NCBI RefSeq assembly: GCF_036014115.1
Contig: NZ_CP107913.1
Location: 6,813,501-6,877,500 of the forward strand
DNA: 64,000 nt
Source: Streptomyces sp. NBC_00448
GTDB lineage: Bacteria > Actinomycetota > Actinomycetes > Streptomycetales > Streptomycetaceae
Direction: 5' to 3'
Positions within the stretch are counted from its first letter, which is position 1, and each line of letters opens with the position of its first letter. The notes under the pieces are model-generated. The model did not search any database. It saw nothing but the letters and a program-made list of their open reading frames with translations, and was not told the DNA's origin. Made by a program: the position numbers and the translations under genes. This document shows, piece after piece, positions 1 to 10,312 of the stretch.

Positions 1-548
1 TCCGTCACCGACACCGAGAGGTCCACTCCCGGGAGCACCGAGGTGTACGTCGCGTTCGAGCCGTTCACGGTGGGCGAGGGAAGGGTGAAGGGCACGGACA
101 GGGACATGCTCGACCCGTCCGCGTGGTGGAGCGTCACGAGAGGGCCGCTGCCGCCGCCTGACAGCGTGACGCCGTTGGGTGTCGCGGCGGGCGAGTAGGT
201 CCCGTCCGGGTTGGACTCGAGCGCGGCGTCGACCGGAGTCCAGCCGCCGTTCTCACGGACACGAACCGGCATCACATCGGACGTCGAGGTGAAGGAGCCG
301 TCGGGGTTGGCGGTGACGCTGTAGGTCTCGGTGGTCAGCGCGTCGACCGGCACCGCCTGGTCGTTCGCCACTGCCTGATCCTGAGCCGCTGCCAGCGGGT
401 CGTCCGGCGGAGCCAGCGTGTCGGCGTAGGCAGGCAGGGCAGGCGCTGTGAACAGTACGGCAACAGCTGCGGTGATCAAGGCCGTGCGCCGGACTCGGGC
501 ACGGGACAGGACGCGCTTTTTTGCGCGGTAATGGAACAACGATGGCAC
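1..548 (-). CDS. Secreted protein, N-terminal part (runs off the window)
   Basis: The reverse strand is open from a GTG at 548 to the window edge (about 182 codons); a TTG three codons in is better spaced from the AAAGGA ribosome site. The protein opens with a basic stretch (YRAKKRVLSRARVRR), then a hydrophobic core (LITAAVAVLF) and a likely signal peptidase site after AYA, so it is exported. The mature part has a beta-rich repetitive character (VRENGGWTPVDAALESN, then GGGSGPLVTLHHADG). I recall this N-terminal module from large Streptomyces extracellular proteins with LamG or similar repeats, often beside Rhs genes, but the diagnostic domains are outside the window. It is divergent from the Rhs gene, and the two may share a control region. 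Confidence 0.75.
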   Translation of the reverse strand, partial: MPSLFHYRAKKRVLSRARVRRTALITAAVAVLFTAPALPAYADTLAPPDDPLAAAQDQAVANDQAVPVDALTTETYSVTANPDGSFTSTSDVMPVRVRENGGWTPVDAALESNPDGTYSPAATPNGVTLSGGGSGPLVTLHHADGSSMSLSVPFTLPSPTVNGSNATYTSVLPGVDLSVSVT

Positions 549-838
549 TTCCTTTAGGTCAGGACCCCCCAGGGCCTGTGATCCATCACACGTTTGCAAC
601 AGCGATCCACCACGTTCGGTGATCGACCGACTGTCCGATTCTCCAGCTTTGGCTATCTTTCATACCTTCACGAATCGCACACATGGGTTACGCAAGAGGA
701 GCACGAGGTGCCCACGGGGCTGACACAGGCTATTGAAATGCCTGTTCGGCCTCAATAGCCTCCACCGGGCGATCACACCTTCTGTGGTCGTGTTCACACG
801 GCCCGTCACGGGCTTCGTACCAGGGGGGCGTTACCGCG
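549..838. promoter_or_regulatory. Divergent intergenic region, secreted protein / Rhs gene
   Basis: These 290 bases separate two divergently transcribed secreted-protein genes and must hold both promoters. I see no convincing sigma-70-like pair or long palindrome. The stretch 640-700 is less GC-rich than the surroundings. The Rhs ATG at 839 has only a weak GGGGGG-type ribosome site in front of it. Confidence 0.4.
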
Positions 839-3800
839 ATGGCTGGCGGGCGGGGTTTCTTCGCGGCACGACGACACCGCAGTTGGATGCGGTCGCTGAT
901 CTGTGCCGTGGTCATGGCCGTGGTGACGGCGCTGCTGGTGCCCGAGGCGTTCGCGCAGGCGCCGACCGCCTCAGCGGGCTTCAAGGGAGACCTGTGGAAT
1001 CCGGTGAAACTCGCCGCCACACCGACGCCCGGCGGCCACAAGCTGACGGCAACCGAGAACGTCAAGACACCGGGCGGGAAGGCCCTGACGCCGTATCAGG
1101 CGTCGAAGCCGTCCTGGGCCGCGGCTGGTAGCGCGACCGTCACGCTGAAGTCGGCGGCGGCGACCGGTTCCGCGAAACCGGTACGAGCCGGCTCCCTCCC
1201 TGTGTGGGTCGCGCGCGCGTCCAAGACCAAGAACGACCATGCCGCTACTGCTGCCTCGTCGGTGCGGGTGCAACTCGCCTCCCACAGCAAGGCAGTGCAG
1301 TTCGGGGCCAACGGGATGCTGCTCGGTGTCACCCGCTCCGACGGCAGGTCCACAGCGGACCACGTCAAGGTCGTCATCGACTATTCCTCGCTGACCAAGG
1401 CGTACGGCGGGGGCTACGGCGCGCGGCTCCAGGTGCAGCAGGTGCCCGCTTGCGCACTGACGACGCCGCAGGTCGCCGCCTGCCAGAAGCGGACGCCGAT
1501 CGCCTTCACCAACCGTGCCGGATCGGCCGAGTTGACCGCCGATGTGTCGCTCGCCGCGGCAGCCGGGAGCACGACCACAACAGATCACGCTCAGAGCAAG
1601 GTGGCCGGCTCGGACGCCACCGCGACGGCGGCCACCACCGCTCTCGCGGTCACATCCGGCAGCAGTGGCTCGCAGGGAAGCTACGCTGCCACGTCGCTGA
1701 CCCCGTCGAGCACGTGGCAGGCTTCCGCCACCGGTGCGTTCACGTACTCCTACCCGATCGACGTGCCGGCCGCGGTCGGCGGCAGCGCTCCGGGTGTGGC
1801 CCTGTCGTACGACTCGCAGTCCACTGATGGTGAGACGTCGGCCCGTAACTCGCAGTCCTCGTGGATCGGTGACGGTTGGGACTACCAGCCGGGTTTCGTC
1901 GAGCGTACGTACCGCCCGTGCAGCACCCTGCTGGACAGCAGCGGAAAGAAGATCCTCAAGGCGTCCGGCGACGAGTGCTGGGGCGGAGACAACGCCACCA
2001 TTTCCTTCGGGGCCCACTCGGGCGTGCTGGTGCCCGACGGGAAGGACTCCAGCGTCGCCGGGGAAGTCGCGCAGTGGCGGCTTCAGGGTGACGACGGCAC
2101 CGTCGTGCAGGAGCTGTCCGGAGCGGCGAACGGCCTCCAGGACGGTCTGTACTACCGGGTCCTGAGCACGGACGGCACAGCAGCGTACTTCGGTGCCGAC
2201 CACAGCCCGACGGCGGCCGGAACCGCGGGCAAGCAGCAGTCGGGGACGCCGTCGGACGACTCCACACAGTCGGCCTGGGGCGTACCGGTGCTCCATCCCC
2301 AATCTTCCGACCCGTGCTACGACTCCGCCAAGGGCAAGGCGTCCAAGTGCGCCGACCCCGAGGGCTGGCGGTGGAACCTGGACTTCGTCGTCTCGCCGTC
2401 CGGGTTCGTGCAGCGCTACGACTACTCCGCGGAGACGAACTACTACGACCTGGGCGGCGGTCAAGCGGCCATCGGCGACACCGGCACTCTGACGCCATAC
2501 ACCCGCGGCGGCACCCTGAAGTCGATCAGCTACGGCTACACGCTCGCCGACGAGCAGGCCGGACACACCCCTTCGGCCCAGGTGGACTTCGCCTCGGAGC
2601 AGCGCTGCCAGGCGACGTCGTCGTACACGAAGTGCGCGGCAGGGGACCTCACGGACTCCTCGGCGCCCCACTGGCCTGACGTCCCGTACGACCTGAACTG
2701 CGACTCCACCGACAAGACGAAACTGCCGGACGATGCGACCACCGTGCCACCGGACGTCTGCATCATCGGTGGGCCCACCTTCTGGAACACCACGCGTCTT
2801 GACACCATCACGACCGAGGTCCACGTCAAGGACTCCTCGACCGACAAGCTCCTGCCGGTCGACAGCTACCAGCTCGGCCAGGTGTACTCGGACGCAGGCG
2901 GCGCGGTCGACCCGGTGACGGGCGAGAGCGTGGACCCGAAAGATGCCGGGTCGCTCCAGGCTGTGATGTGGTTGCAGTCGATCCGGCACACGGGCAAGGA
3001 CACGTACGGCAACGGAAACAGCGACATCTCCCTGAACGAGATCTCGTTCACCGGCACGGAGATCGACAACCGGGTCAACGACTTCGAGCCGGCCGCGCCC
3101 CCGCTGTACCGCCCCCGGATCTCCTCCATCCAGACCGAGACGGGCGAGTCCGTCGCGGTGGATTACAACGAGACACCGTGTGCCGGCAAGACGCTGTCGG
3201 ATTCGATGGCGGACTCCAACACCAACTCCTGTTATCCCGTGTACTGGACCGTTCCCGGTGCGTCCAAACCGATCGAGGACTGGTTCAACAAGGTCACGGT
3301 CCACCAGGTCACGGCGTCGGACCTCACCATCGCCGCCCAGTACAAGCCCGACGCGCAGAAGATCCCCGCGGGCTCGGAAGCACAGGTCACGACCTACGGC
3401 TACGGAGACGCGGCGTGGCACCGTGACGACTCGGACCTGACGGACGACCAGTACCGCACCTGGGACCAGTTCCGCGGCTTCGACACCGTCACCGTCCAGA
3501 CGGGTGCGGCACCTGAACCGGTCACCCAGCAGACCACGACGTACCTCCAGGGCATGGACGGCGACTACAAGGCCGACGGCACCCGCCGCTCGGTCAGCGT
3601 CACCGCCCAGGTCGGCGGCGACACGGTCGAGACCGTCACCGACTCCGACGCGCTCGCAGGCACCCCGTTGGAGACCGACACCTACACGGCGGCCGGCGGA
3701 AGCATCGACTCCGAGTCCGTCAACGGGCCGTTCTCCCTCACCACCACGGCCAGCCACAACAGGACCGCCTGGACCTCCTGGACCCAGGACGACAATCCCG

Positions 3801-6800
3801 GCGACAGCGAGCCTGCCCTTTCCGCGCTGCCCGCGCTGACCGCGCATCGGCCGACCGCTGCCGAGGCACGTGTGTACACGCTCCTCGCCGACAAGAAGTG
3901 GCGCCAGTCGCGCACCGACACCGCCTACGACAGCCAGGGCCGACCCATCAGTGTCGACTCCCAGGGCGACGTCTCCGACGCTACGCAGGAGACGTGTGCG
4001 ACCACCTCCTACGCCACGGCGCCGGACAGCAACACCATGATGCTGTCCTATCCGGACCAGGCCACCTCACACGCCGGTCCCTGCTCGGACGCGGTCAGTT
4101 CCGGCAACTTGATCTCGGACTCGCAGACCTACTACAACGGCACCCTCACGTCGCTGGGCACGTTCGGCACCGTCTCGCCAACCGGTGAACCGACCGCCGT
4201 ACGGACCGCCACCTCCTACACCGGCAGCACCGAGCAGTGGCAGACCACCACCAGCACCGCCTACGACGGCGCAGGCCGTATCACGGACGCGGTGGACGCG
4301 ACCGGCCAGAAGACGCACACCGATTTCACCCCGGCCTGGAGCAGTAGCGGTAGCAACACCGCGCCGACCAAGTCGGAGACGTACAACAGCAAGCAGTGGA
4401 AGGTCGTCAGCGACTTCGATCCGTTGCGTGGCGTGACGACCGAGAGCGTCGACCAGAACGGGCGCACCACTGACACCGACTACGACGCCCTGGGCCGGCG
4501 TACCGCCGTCTGGCTGCCCGGTCGTGACAAAGCGACGCAGAGCGCCGACATGACGTACACGTACTCGATCGACCCCGGTGCCGTGGCCGCGCCCGGCGGC
4601 ACCATCACCCATCCCGGGGACCCGACCTCGGTCACCACCAAGACACGCCGTGACGACGACTCGTACGGGACGTCCGTCACCATCTACGACGGGATGCTCC
4701 AGCCCCGCCAGACGCAGCAGGATTCGGTAGCGGACGACGGCAGCGTCATCTCGGACTCCTTCTACGACTCCCACGGTTGGCCGACGATCTCGTATGCGGC
4801 CTACTCCGAGCCGGACACGCCGCCGTCGGGCACGTTGTTCGCCGCGAACGAGGACGAGATCCCGTCCGAGACCACCACGGACTACGACGGCCAAGGCAGG
4901 GCGACCGGCAGCACCCTGTGGCACAACGCGATCAAGCAGTGGTCGACCACCACGACCTACCCGGGCATGGACGAGACGGACAGCACGGCTCCTGCCGGTG
5001 GGCCGTCCACCGCGACGTTCACCAACGGCCTGGGCCAGACCACGAGCACGATCGTCAAGAACACCGCCAAGGACGTCACCCTCACCGGTGGACAGCTCAT
5101 CCCGTCCGGCACGTCGCTCACCAGCGACAGCGTGCGGCTGTCCATGCAAGCCGACGGCGACCTCGTCCTCACCTCGCTCACCACCGGCACGCAGATCTGG
5201 CACAGCGGCACCTCCGGCAACCCCGGCGCCTACGCCAAGTTCGGCACCGACGGCAACCTCGGTGTCTACACCACGACGGGCACCTCGAAGTGGAGCACCG
5301 GCCTTACAGCCACCACCGGCGCCACCTTCAAGGTCCGCAACGACTCCACCGTGGCCGTGGTCGCGAGCAACGGCACCACGGCGTTGTGGACGCAGGGCAC
5401 CGCCGGAGCCGTACCGGCAGCCGACTCCACCACCCGTTACAGCTACTTCCCGGCCGGTCAGGTCTCCTCGATCAAGGACTCGGCGGGCAACACCTGGTCG
5501 TACCAGTACAACCTGCTCGGCCAGGAGACGAAGCAGACCGATCCTGACGCCGGCACCAGCACGTACGACAAGTACGACGTCATGGGCAACCTGCTCCAGA
5601 GCACCGACCCCCGCGGCCAGACGCTGTCCTACACCTACGACTGGGACAACCGCGTCACCGCCACCTACTCCGGCCCGTGGTCGGCGACACCGGACTCCTC
5701 CAAGAAGCAGGCGTCGTACATCTACGACACGCTGCCCGGGGCCGAGGGCTATCCGACGTCCTCCACCCGTTATGTCGGCGGCGCGTCCGGCAAGGCGTAC
5801 ACGCAGGCCGTTACCGGCTACAACACCAACTACCAGCCGCTCGGCAGCACGCTGACTGTGCCTGCCGAGGACGGATTCCCCGCGGCCGGGCAGACCAGCG
5901 CGCCGAGCAGCGGCACCGTCACCTATACGGAATCAGCCGGCTACACGCCCGGTGTCGGCCTGCTCAACACGGTCAACTACCAAGCTGACGGCGGGCTTCC
6001 GAAGGAGGAGCTCACCTACGCCTACAACCGGGCGGACCTGCTCAACTCCTTCTCCGGGGGACTGTCCATCTCCGACACCCCCGACTACCTGGACGGAACC
6101 GTCCACGACCCCTTCGGCCGGGTCCAGCAGACCAACTACGGCGTCCCGGGTAAGGAACTCGTCACCACCGCGGCCTACGACCAGACCACCGGGCGGACCA
6201 TCCAGACCACCACCCATGCCCAGCCGTCGACGACTGCGCTCGACGTCGACAGCTACCGCTACAACCAGGCCGGCGAGATCACCGCCTCCGACGACCTGCA
6301 GAACAACACCACACACGACACGCAGTGCTTCAGCTACGACACCTTCCAGCGGCTGACCGCCGCCTGGAGCGACACCGCCGGCATCACCGACCCGACCGCC
6401 GCGACGGTGGGAGCAGTCGGCGGATGCAACACGTCCTCCGTCCAGACCACCGCGACCTCGCCGGTCAAGGCTCCGACGGTCGGCGGCCCCGCGCCGTACT
6501 GGCAGACGTACAGCTACGACCTGCTCGGCGACCGCACCGGCATGGTCAACCACGACACCACCGGCAACGCGCTCAACGACACCACGCAGAGCACTGCCTA
6601 TGCCGGGGCGAATGGTGCCGCCTCCGCGTCGATGCCGAACCAGGCCGGCGTCACCACCACCAGCAACCCCACGGTCGGCACCGCCACCCAGACGCCGTCC
6701 TATGCCGATCCCGCAGCTCTACCGGCGGGGACGAACGCCGGTGACACGGTCTCGCGGAAGACGACCACGACCGGCCCGCTGGTCACCGGGTTCGCGCTGA

Positions 6801-9334
6801 CCGGCGGCGTCAAGTACTGCATCGACGACGCCAACGCCAACACCGCGCCCGGCGCCGTCATCCGCACGTACACCTGCAACAACTCCGCCGCGCAGCAGTG
6901 GGCGTTCGGTACCGACGGCACCGTGAAGGTGCTGGGCATGTGCCTGGACACCACCGGCAACGCCACCAAGGCCGGCACCGTCGTCACGCTCGACACGTGC
7001 AGTAGCGACGCCACCCAGAAGTGGAAGGTCACCACCTCCGGCACGATCGTCAGCGTCGCGAACACCGCGATGTGTGTGACCGACCCGGGCGGGTCGTCCA
7101 CCCTGCGCACCACTCTGACCCTCGCGACGTGTGGCAGCGCCGGCCAGACCTGGACCACGATCGGCACCGGCACGAACGCGCTGCCGCCCGGCCAGACCCA
7201 GACCCTCACTTACGACGCCGAGGGCCGCACTGCGACGGTCTCGACGCCGTCGGGTATGAGCACGAACACGAGCGCGTACCTGTATGACGCCGACGGCAGC
7301 CTGCTGGAGCAGACGTCGTCGGTCGACGGGCAGGACAAGACTCGCATCCTCTACCTCTTCGGCGGCGCTGAGCAGATCACCCTGAATGTCACTGCCAAGA
7401 CCTGCACGGCCCTGCGGAACTACACCGGGCCGGACGGCACGACGATCACCCGGTCGAGTGCGGGCACGGTGACCTACCAGGTCGCCAACCTCCAGGGCAC
7501 GGCCACCACCGCGATCGACGCCGACTCGTTGGCGGTGACCCGACGCTACTACGACCCGTACGGAAACCCGCGCGGAACCAAGCCCACCACCTGGGTCTCC
7601 GCCGACGAGAACCACGGCTACCTCGGCCAACCCACCGACACCACCACCGGGTTGGACCTGCTCGGCGCCCGCAACTACGACCCCACCACCGGCCGCTTCC
7701 TCACCCCCGATCCGGTCTTCGAGGCCGGCGACCCCAACCAGATGGGCGGCTACAGCTACGCCGGCGACAACCCCGCCAGCGGCAGCGACCCCACCGGCTT
7801 GGCGAACATGCCGACGGGCGGCGCCGGAGGCGGCTCCGCAATTGGCGCCGGCATGTCCAGCGGGAGTGGCGCCGGCTCGGGCGGCTCCACGGGCGCGACC
7901 ACGGCGACGGATTATGGGACGGGCTCGGGAACGGCTACACAGGCAGGGTGGGGCATCCCCGGAAGCGGAACCCTCAAGTCAATTGCGAAAGGGGTCGGCG
8001 AGGTCGCGCCATGGGCGGTCGCGGGTTTGGCCGACGGTACCGCTGTCGTCACCTGCGGGGGCGACATCCTCACCTGGGGCATGGCGACGCCGCTTTGCGG
8101 TATGGCACTGGGGCCGGCCTTCACCGCCACCTGCGCAGCTATGGGCGAGGACTGCGGTATAGCCGGCGACGATGCCACGAGTCAGGACGAAGAGTCCGAG
8201 CACGGCCCCTCTGGATTGTCTGAAGATTCGCCACACGGCTCATACATGCCGGCGCCGGAGGAGGAGGTTTCCCCCGATCCGAGCAATGCCGATCCTGACA
8301 GGTGGTATGAGGCCAGCGATCCGAAAACCGGTTCGAAAGAGAAGCCCAAAGCCGAACCCGACAGCCATTCTTCTGGCTCGGACGATGCCCATAGCTCCGG
8401 CTCGAAGGATGCGCCGAGCTCTGCCTCTGAGGGCGCCCACGATGACACGACTCGGAGTGGCGGGACCAAGGGATGCAGCTTCTCCCCGGACACACCCGTC
8501 CTCCTGGCCAAGGGCAAGACGAAGCCGATCGGCAAGATCAAGAAGGGCGACGAGGTCGAGTCCGCGGACCCGGCAACCGGCAAGCACAAGGGCCCTCGTG
8601 AGGTCCAGGCGGTCTGGATCAACCACGACAAGGACCTCCTTGACGTGACGATCGAGGGCAGCGACGGCAAGGCCGCGACCCTCCACACCACTTCCAACCA
8701 CCCCTTCTGGGACGACACCACTCACACTTGGGTCCCCGCGGGCCAACTCAAGCCCGGCGACGCCCTCAACACAGCCACCGACACCCACGCCACCGTCCTC
8801 TCCACCCACGCCACGCCTGGCACCGCCAACCGCTGGAACCTCACCGTCCAGCAACTCCACACGTACTATGTACTCGCGGCTGGCGTCTCGATCTTGGTGC
8901 ACAACACCGAAGACGGGTCGTGCCCCCTCGGTGATGTCGGGCACATCCAAGACAGCGTCGATGACATCACGACCGCGGCTGGCGGTGGTGCGAAGTATCG
9001 GACAATGGGCGGACTCCATGCCGACCTGCCGAGCGGGGAGGGCGGAATGGACTTCTACGCAGCAGGAGCGCGTTCCGACCTCACCGGGTCTCAGTACAAC
9101 GAGCTGGACTCGGCCGGTCAGGGGGAATTCGGTTTCCGTGTGCCGCAGCCGCAGAAGCTGGTGGCCAAGGCGGACCTGTGGCATGTCGAGGTAAAACTGT
9201 TCAACGAGGTCGCAGGCGTGTTGCAGATGCGACCAAGAATTCTGGTCGTCAGTAGACCGATCTGCCCGGAGTGTGAGACTTTCCTGACCCGGAGAGGCGC
9301 CACTTTGACATCCGACAGGTCCGCGGAGTGGTAA
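839..9334 (+). CDS. Secreted Rhs/YD-repeat polymorphic toxin with lectin domains, Hint domain and deaminase-like C-terminal tip
   Basis: 2831 residues. Seen in order: signal peptide 1-39 (cleavage after AFA); a long N-terminal region starting its YD-type cage near PIDVPAAVGGSAPG; YD/Rhs repeats; a bulb-type (mannose-binding) lectin domain at about 1420-1518; further YD repeats; a ricin-type beta-trefoil domain at about 1986-2104 with QQW/QKW motifs; the Rhs core at about 2260-2320 (LDLLGARNYDPTTGRFLTPDP-like); a Ser/Asp/Glu-rich linker; a Hint domain from Cys2546 (CSFSPDTPV) to His2688-Asn2689; and a 142-residue tip. In this family the cage is built from YD repeats and the tip is the released toxin; Hint domains self-cleave. 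The tip has His2782-Val-Glu2784 and Cys2809-Pro-Glu-Cys2812, the HxE...CxxC zinc pattern of cytidine/adenosine deaminase-fold toxins. Export suggests interbacterial competition. Toxin class is inferred from motifs only. Confidence 0.9.
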   Translation: MAGGRGFFAARRHRSWMRSLICAVVMAVVTALLVPEAFAQAPTASAGFKGDLWNPVKLAATPTPGGHKLTATENVKTPGGKALTPYQASKPSWAAAGSATVTLKSAAATGSAKPVRAGSLPVWVARASKTKNDHAATAASSVRVQLASHSKAVQFGANGMLLGVTRSDGRSTADHVKVVIDYSSLTKAYGGGYGARLQVQQVPACALTTPQVAACQKRTPIAFTNRAGSAELTADVSLAAAAGSTTTTDHAQSKVAGSDATATAATTALAVTSGSSGSQGSYAATSLTPSSTWQASATGAFTYSYPIDVPAAVGGSAPGVALSYDSQSTDGETSARNSQSSWIGDGWDYQPGFVERTYRPCSTLLDSSGKKILKASGDECWGGDNATISFGAHSGVLVPDGKDSSVAGEVAQWRLQGDDGTVVQELSGAANGLQDGLYYRVLSTDGTAAYFGADHSPTAAGTAGKQQSGTPSDDSTQSAWGVPVLHPQSSDPCYDSAKGKASKCADPEGWRWNLDFVVSPSGFVQRYDYSAETNYYDLGGGQAAIGDTGTLTPYTRGGTLKSISYGYTLADEQAGHTPSAQVDFASEQRCQATSSYTKCAAGDLTDSSAPHWPDVPYDLNCDSTDKTKLPDDATTVPPDVCIIGGPTFWNTTRLDTITTEVHVKDSSTDKLLPVDSYQLGQVYSDAGGAVDPVTGESVDPKDAGSLQAVMWLQSIRHTGKDTYGNGNSDISLNEISFTGTEIDNRVNDFEPAAPPLYRPRISSIQTETGESVAVDYNETPCAGKTLSDSMADSNTNSCYPVYWTVPGASKPIEDWFNKVTVHQVTASDLTIAAQYKPDAQKIPAGSEAQVTTYGYGDAAWHRDDSDLTDDQYRTWDQFRGFDTVTVQTGAAPEPVTQQTTTYLQGMDGDYKADGTRRSVSVTAQVGGDTVETVTDSDALAGTPLETDTYTAAGGSIDSESVNGPFSLTTTASHNRTAWTSWTQDDNPGDSEPALSALPALTAHRPTAAEARVYTLLADKKWRQSRTDTAYDSQGRPISVDSQGDVSDATQETCATTSYATAPDSNTMMLSYPDQATSHAGPCSDAVSSGNLISDSQTYYNGTLTSLGTFGTVSPTGEPTAVRTATSYTGSTEQWQTTTSTAYDGAGRITDAVDATGQKTHTDFTPAWSSSGSNTAPTKSETYNSKQWKVVSDFDPLRGVTTESVDQNGRTTDTDYDALGRRTAVWLPGRDKATQSADMTYTYSIDPGAVAAPGGTITHPGDPTSVTTKTRRDDDSYGTSVTIYDGMLQPRQTQQDSVADDGSVISDSFYDSHGWPTISYAAYSEPDTPPSGTLFAANEDEIPSETTTDYDGQGRATGSTLWHNAIKQWSTTTTYPGMDETDSTAPAGGPSTATFTNGLGQTTSTIVKNTAKDVTLTGGQLIPSGTSLTSDSVRLSMQADGDLVLTSLTTGTQIWHSGTSGNPGAYAKFGTDGNLGVYTTTGTSKWSTGLTATTGATFKVRNDSTVAVVASNGTTALWTQGTAGAVPAADSTTRYSYFPAGQVSSIKDSAGNTWSYQYNLLGQETKQTDPDAGTSTYDKYDVMGNLLQSTDPRGQTLSYTYDWDNRVTATYSGPWSATPDSSKKQASYIYDTLPGAEGYPTSSTRYVGGASGKAYTQAVTGYNTNYQPLGSTLTVPAEDGFPAAGQTSAPSSGTVTYTESAGYTPGVGLLNTVNYQADGGLPKEELTYAYNRADLLNSFSGGLSISDTPDYLDGTVHDPFGRVQQTNYGVPGKELVTTAAYDQTTGRTIQTTTHAQPSTTALDVDSYRYNQAGEITASDDLQNNTTHDTQCFSYDTFQRLTAAWSDTAGITDPTAATVGAVGGCNTSSVQTTATSPVKAPTVGGPAPYWQTYSYDLLGDRTGMVNHDTTGNALNDTTQSTAYAGANGAASASMPNQAGVTTTSNPTVGTATQTPSYADPAALPAGTNAGDTVSRKTTTTGPLVTGFALTGGVKYCIDDANANTAPGAVIRTYTCNNSAAQQWAFGTDGTVKVLGMCLDTTGNATKAGTVVTLDTCSSDATQKWKVTTSGTIVSVANTAMCVTDPGGSSTLRTTLTLATCGSAGQTWTTIGTGTNALPPGQTQTLTYDAEGRTATVSTPSGMSTNTSAYLYDADGSLLEQTSSVDGQDKTRILYLFGGAEQITLNVTAKTCTALRNYTGPDGTTITRSSAGTVTYQVANLQGTATTAIDADSLAVTRRYYDPYGNPRGTKPTTWVSADENHGYLGQPTDTTTGLDLLGARNYDPTTGRFLTPDPVFEAGDPNQMGGYSYAGDNPASGSDPTGLANMPTGGAGGGSAIGAGMSSGSGAGSGGSTGATTATDYGTGSGTATQAGWGIPGSGTLKSIAKGVGEVAPWAVAGLADGTAVVTCGGDILTWGMATPLCGMALGPAFTATCAAMGEDCGIAGDDATSQDEESEHGPSGLSEDSPHGSYMPAPEEEVSPDPSNADPDRWYEASDPKTGSKEKPKAEPDSHSSGSDDAHSSGSKDAPSSASEGAHDDTTRSGGTKGCSFSPDTPVLLAKGKTKPIGKIKKGDEVESADPATGKHKGPREVQAVWINHDKDLLDVTIEGSDGKAATLHTTSNHPFWDDTTHTWVPAGQLKPGDALNTATDTHATVLSTHATPGTANRWNLTVQQLHTYYVLAAGVSILVHNTEDGSCPLGDVGHIQDSVDDITTAAGGGAKYRTMGGLHADLPSGEGGMDFYAAGARSDLTGSQYNELDSAGQGEFGFRVPQPQKLVAKADLWHVEVKLFNEVAGVLQMRPRILVVSRPICPECETFLTRRGATLTSDRSAEW

Positions 9335-9374
9335 TGGTCGCGCCGGGTTGGAGCAGTATGGAGAGGAGATCGAG

Positions 9375-9920
9375 ATGCCTGATTCCCAGGAGACGACGGA
9401 AGGTTCAGCGTCGAAGTCATTGGCTTGTGCTACAGCGATTCGGGTTGGTGGTGCCCTGTACATCCTGGCCGAAGCGGCCGGGGTGGAGGACGCCTACTAT
9501 GGCGTGGATGCTGGGATCCAGGCTGGGATGATCGCGCTTACACGACGACGTGAACTCGACTACGACGTCGTTCGAACCGCCATCCATGACTGTTCGTCAC
9601 TGAGTGCCCAATATCCGGAGACGGCGGATGCCGCAGCCTTCTTCGGCGCTGGAATGTCGATGATCGAGATGGTTCTTGAACTGATTGGCGAGAATTGCTC
9701 CGAAGGGTCGTTGCAGCGGATCGGCGAGAAAGCCCTAGAGGCTGCAGGTAATTGGCCGATCGCCATTGACGCGGAAGGCTGGGGCTCGCTGGTTGAATTC
9801 GAAGCAGACTGCCAAAATGCGGCAGTCGATGTGCTCAACTATGGTGGCACGCGCGCCCTACGGGAGGAGGCAGGAAAGCATGCACTCGTTTATCGCCGTG
9901 CAGCGCAGGCGCTTCGCTGA
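9375..9920 (+). CDS. Candidate immunity protein for the Rhs tip toxin
   Basis: 181 residues from ATG 9375, preceded by GAGAGGAG at 9361-9368 with six bases of spacing; a TTG at 9348 in the same frame is less likely. It begins 40 bases after the toxin stop. No signal peptide or membrane segment. The sequence looks mostly helical and acidic (MSMIEMVLELIGENCSEGS, ALREEAGKHALVYRRAAQAL) and I recognise no family. A small cytoplasmic gene directly after a toxin tip is the usual place for the cognate immunity gene, which protects the producer and its kin. Function is assigned by position only. GC content is lower than in the Rhs body, as is common for exchanged toxin/immunity ends. Confidence 0.65.
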   Translation: MPDSQETTEGSASKSLACATAIRVGGALYILAEAAGVEDAYYGVDAGIQAGMIALTRRRELDYDVVRTAIHDCSSLSAQYPETADAAAFFGAGMSMIEMVLELIGENCSEGSLQRIGEKALEAAGNWPIAIDAEGWGSLVEFEADCQNAAVDVLNYGGTRALREEAGKHALVYRRAAQALR

Positions 9921-10112
9921 GTTGCGAAACCTCCACTCCGACGAGTGTCATGGCCCGACTGGCGGCACGCGAGTGTGATGGGATCGGGCACTAGATATTT
10001 CATAATTCCCTCTTCCCTCCGGAAGAAAAGCTGTCTTGAAGAATTGGAATAATAGGTGAAGAAGTGTCGGTCATCACTGCGGACCTTGAACCTCGCGGGT
10101 CCTGCGGGAGCT

Positions 10113-10139
10113 CCTGACGGCAGTAGCTGACGGCAACAA
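10113..10139 (+). repeat. R1 repeat core (GACGGCAGTA...GACGGCAACAA)
   Basis: A 27-base sequence made of two related words (CTGACGGCAGTAG then CTGACGGCAACAA). It recurs at 12771-12797 with one base changed and at 15442-15469 with a short deletion. Here it lies 193 bases after the immunity gene; the other two copies lie just upstream of headless toxin tips. Origin unknown. Confidence 0.7.
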
Positions 10140-10312
10140 GGTTGGGCCGCGGAGTCCCCTCGTCAGCGAGTCCAACCTCCGGATCCGGCTATCGCCGGAC
10201 TCGGGGTTGGGCCCTCCAGGCCGGAGAGTCCGGCTCGAGTGCGGACCCCAGCAATGCTCAGTGAGGTCAGGCAAGAGGCCCTCCAGAGGGGTCCGGCGGG
10301 CAGGGCTGCGTG

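Noticed and set aside
971..3847. A 958-codon open frame antisense to the Rhs gene
   Set aside because: High-GC coding DNA leaves long open frames on the other strand. The translation is Arg/Gly/Val-rich without domain signature, while the forward strand has a clear Rhs protein.
8474..8905. Splicing intein in the Rhs protein
   Set aside because: The Hint domain is near the C-terminus and followed by a variable toxin with no conserved extein; self-cleavage fits better than splicing.
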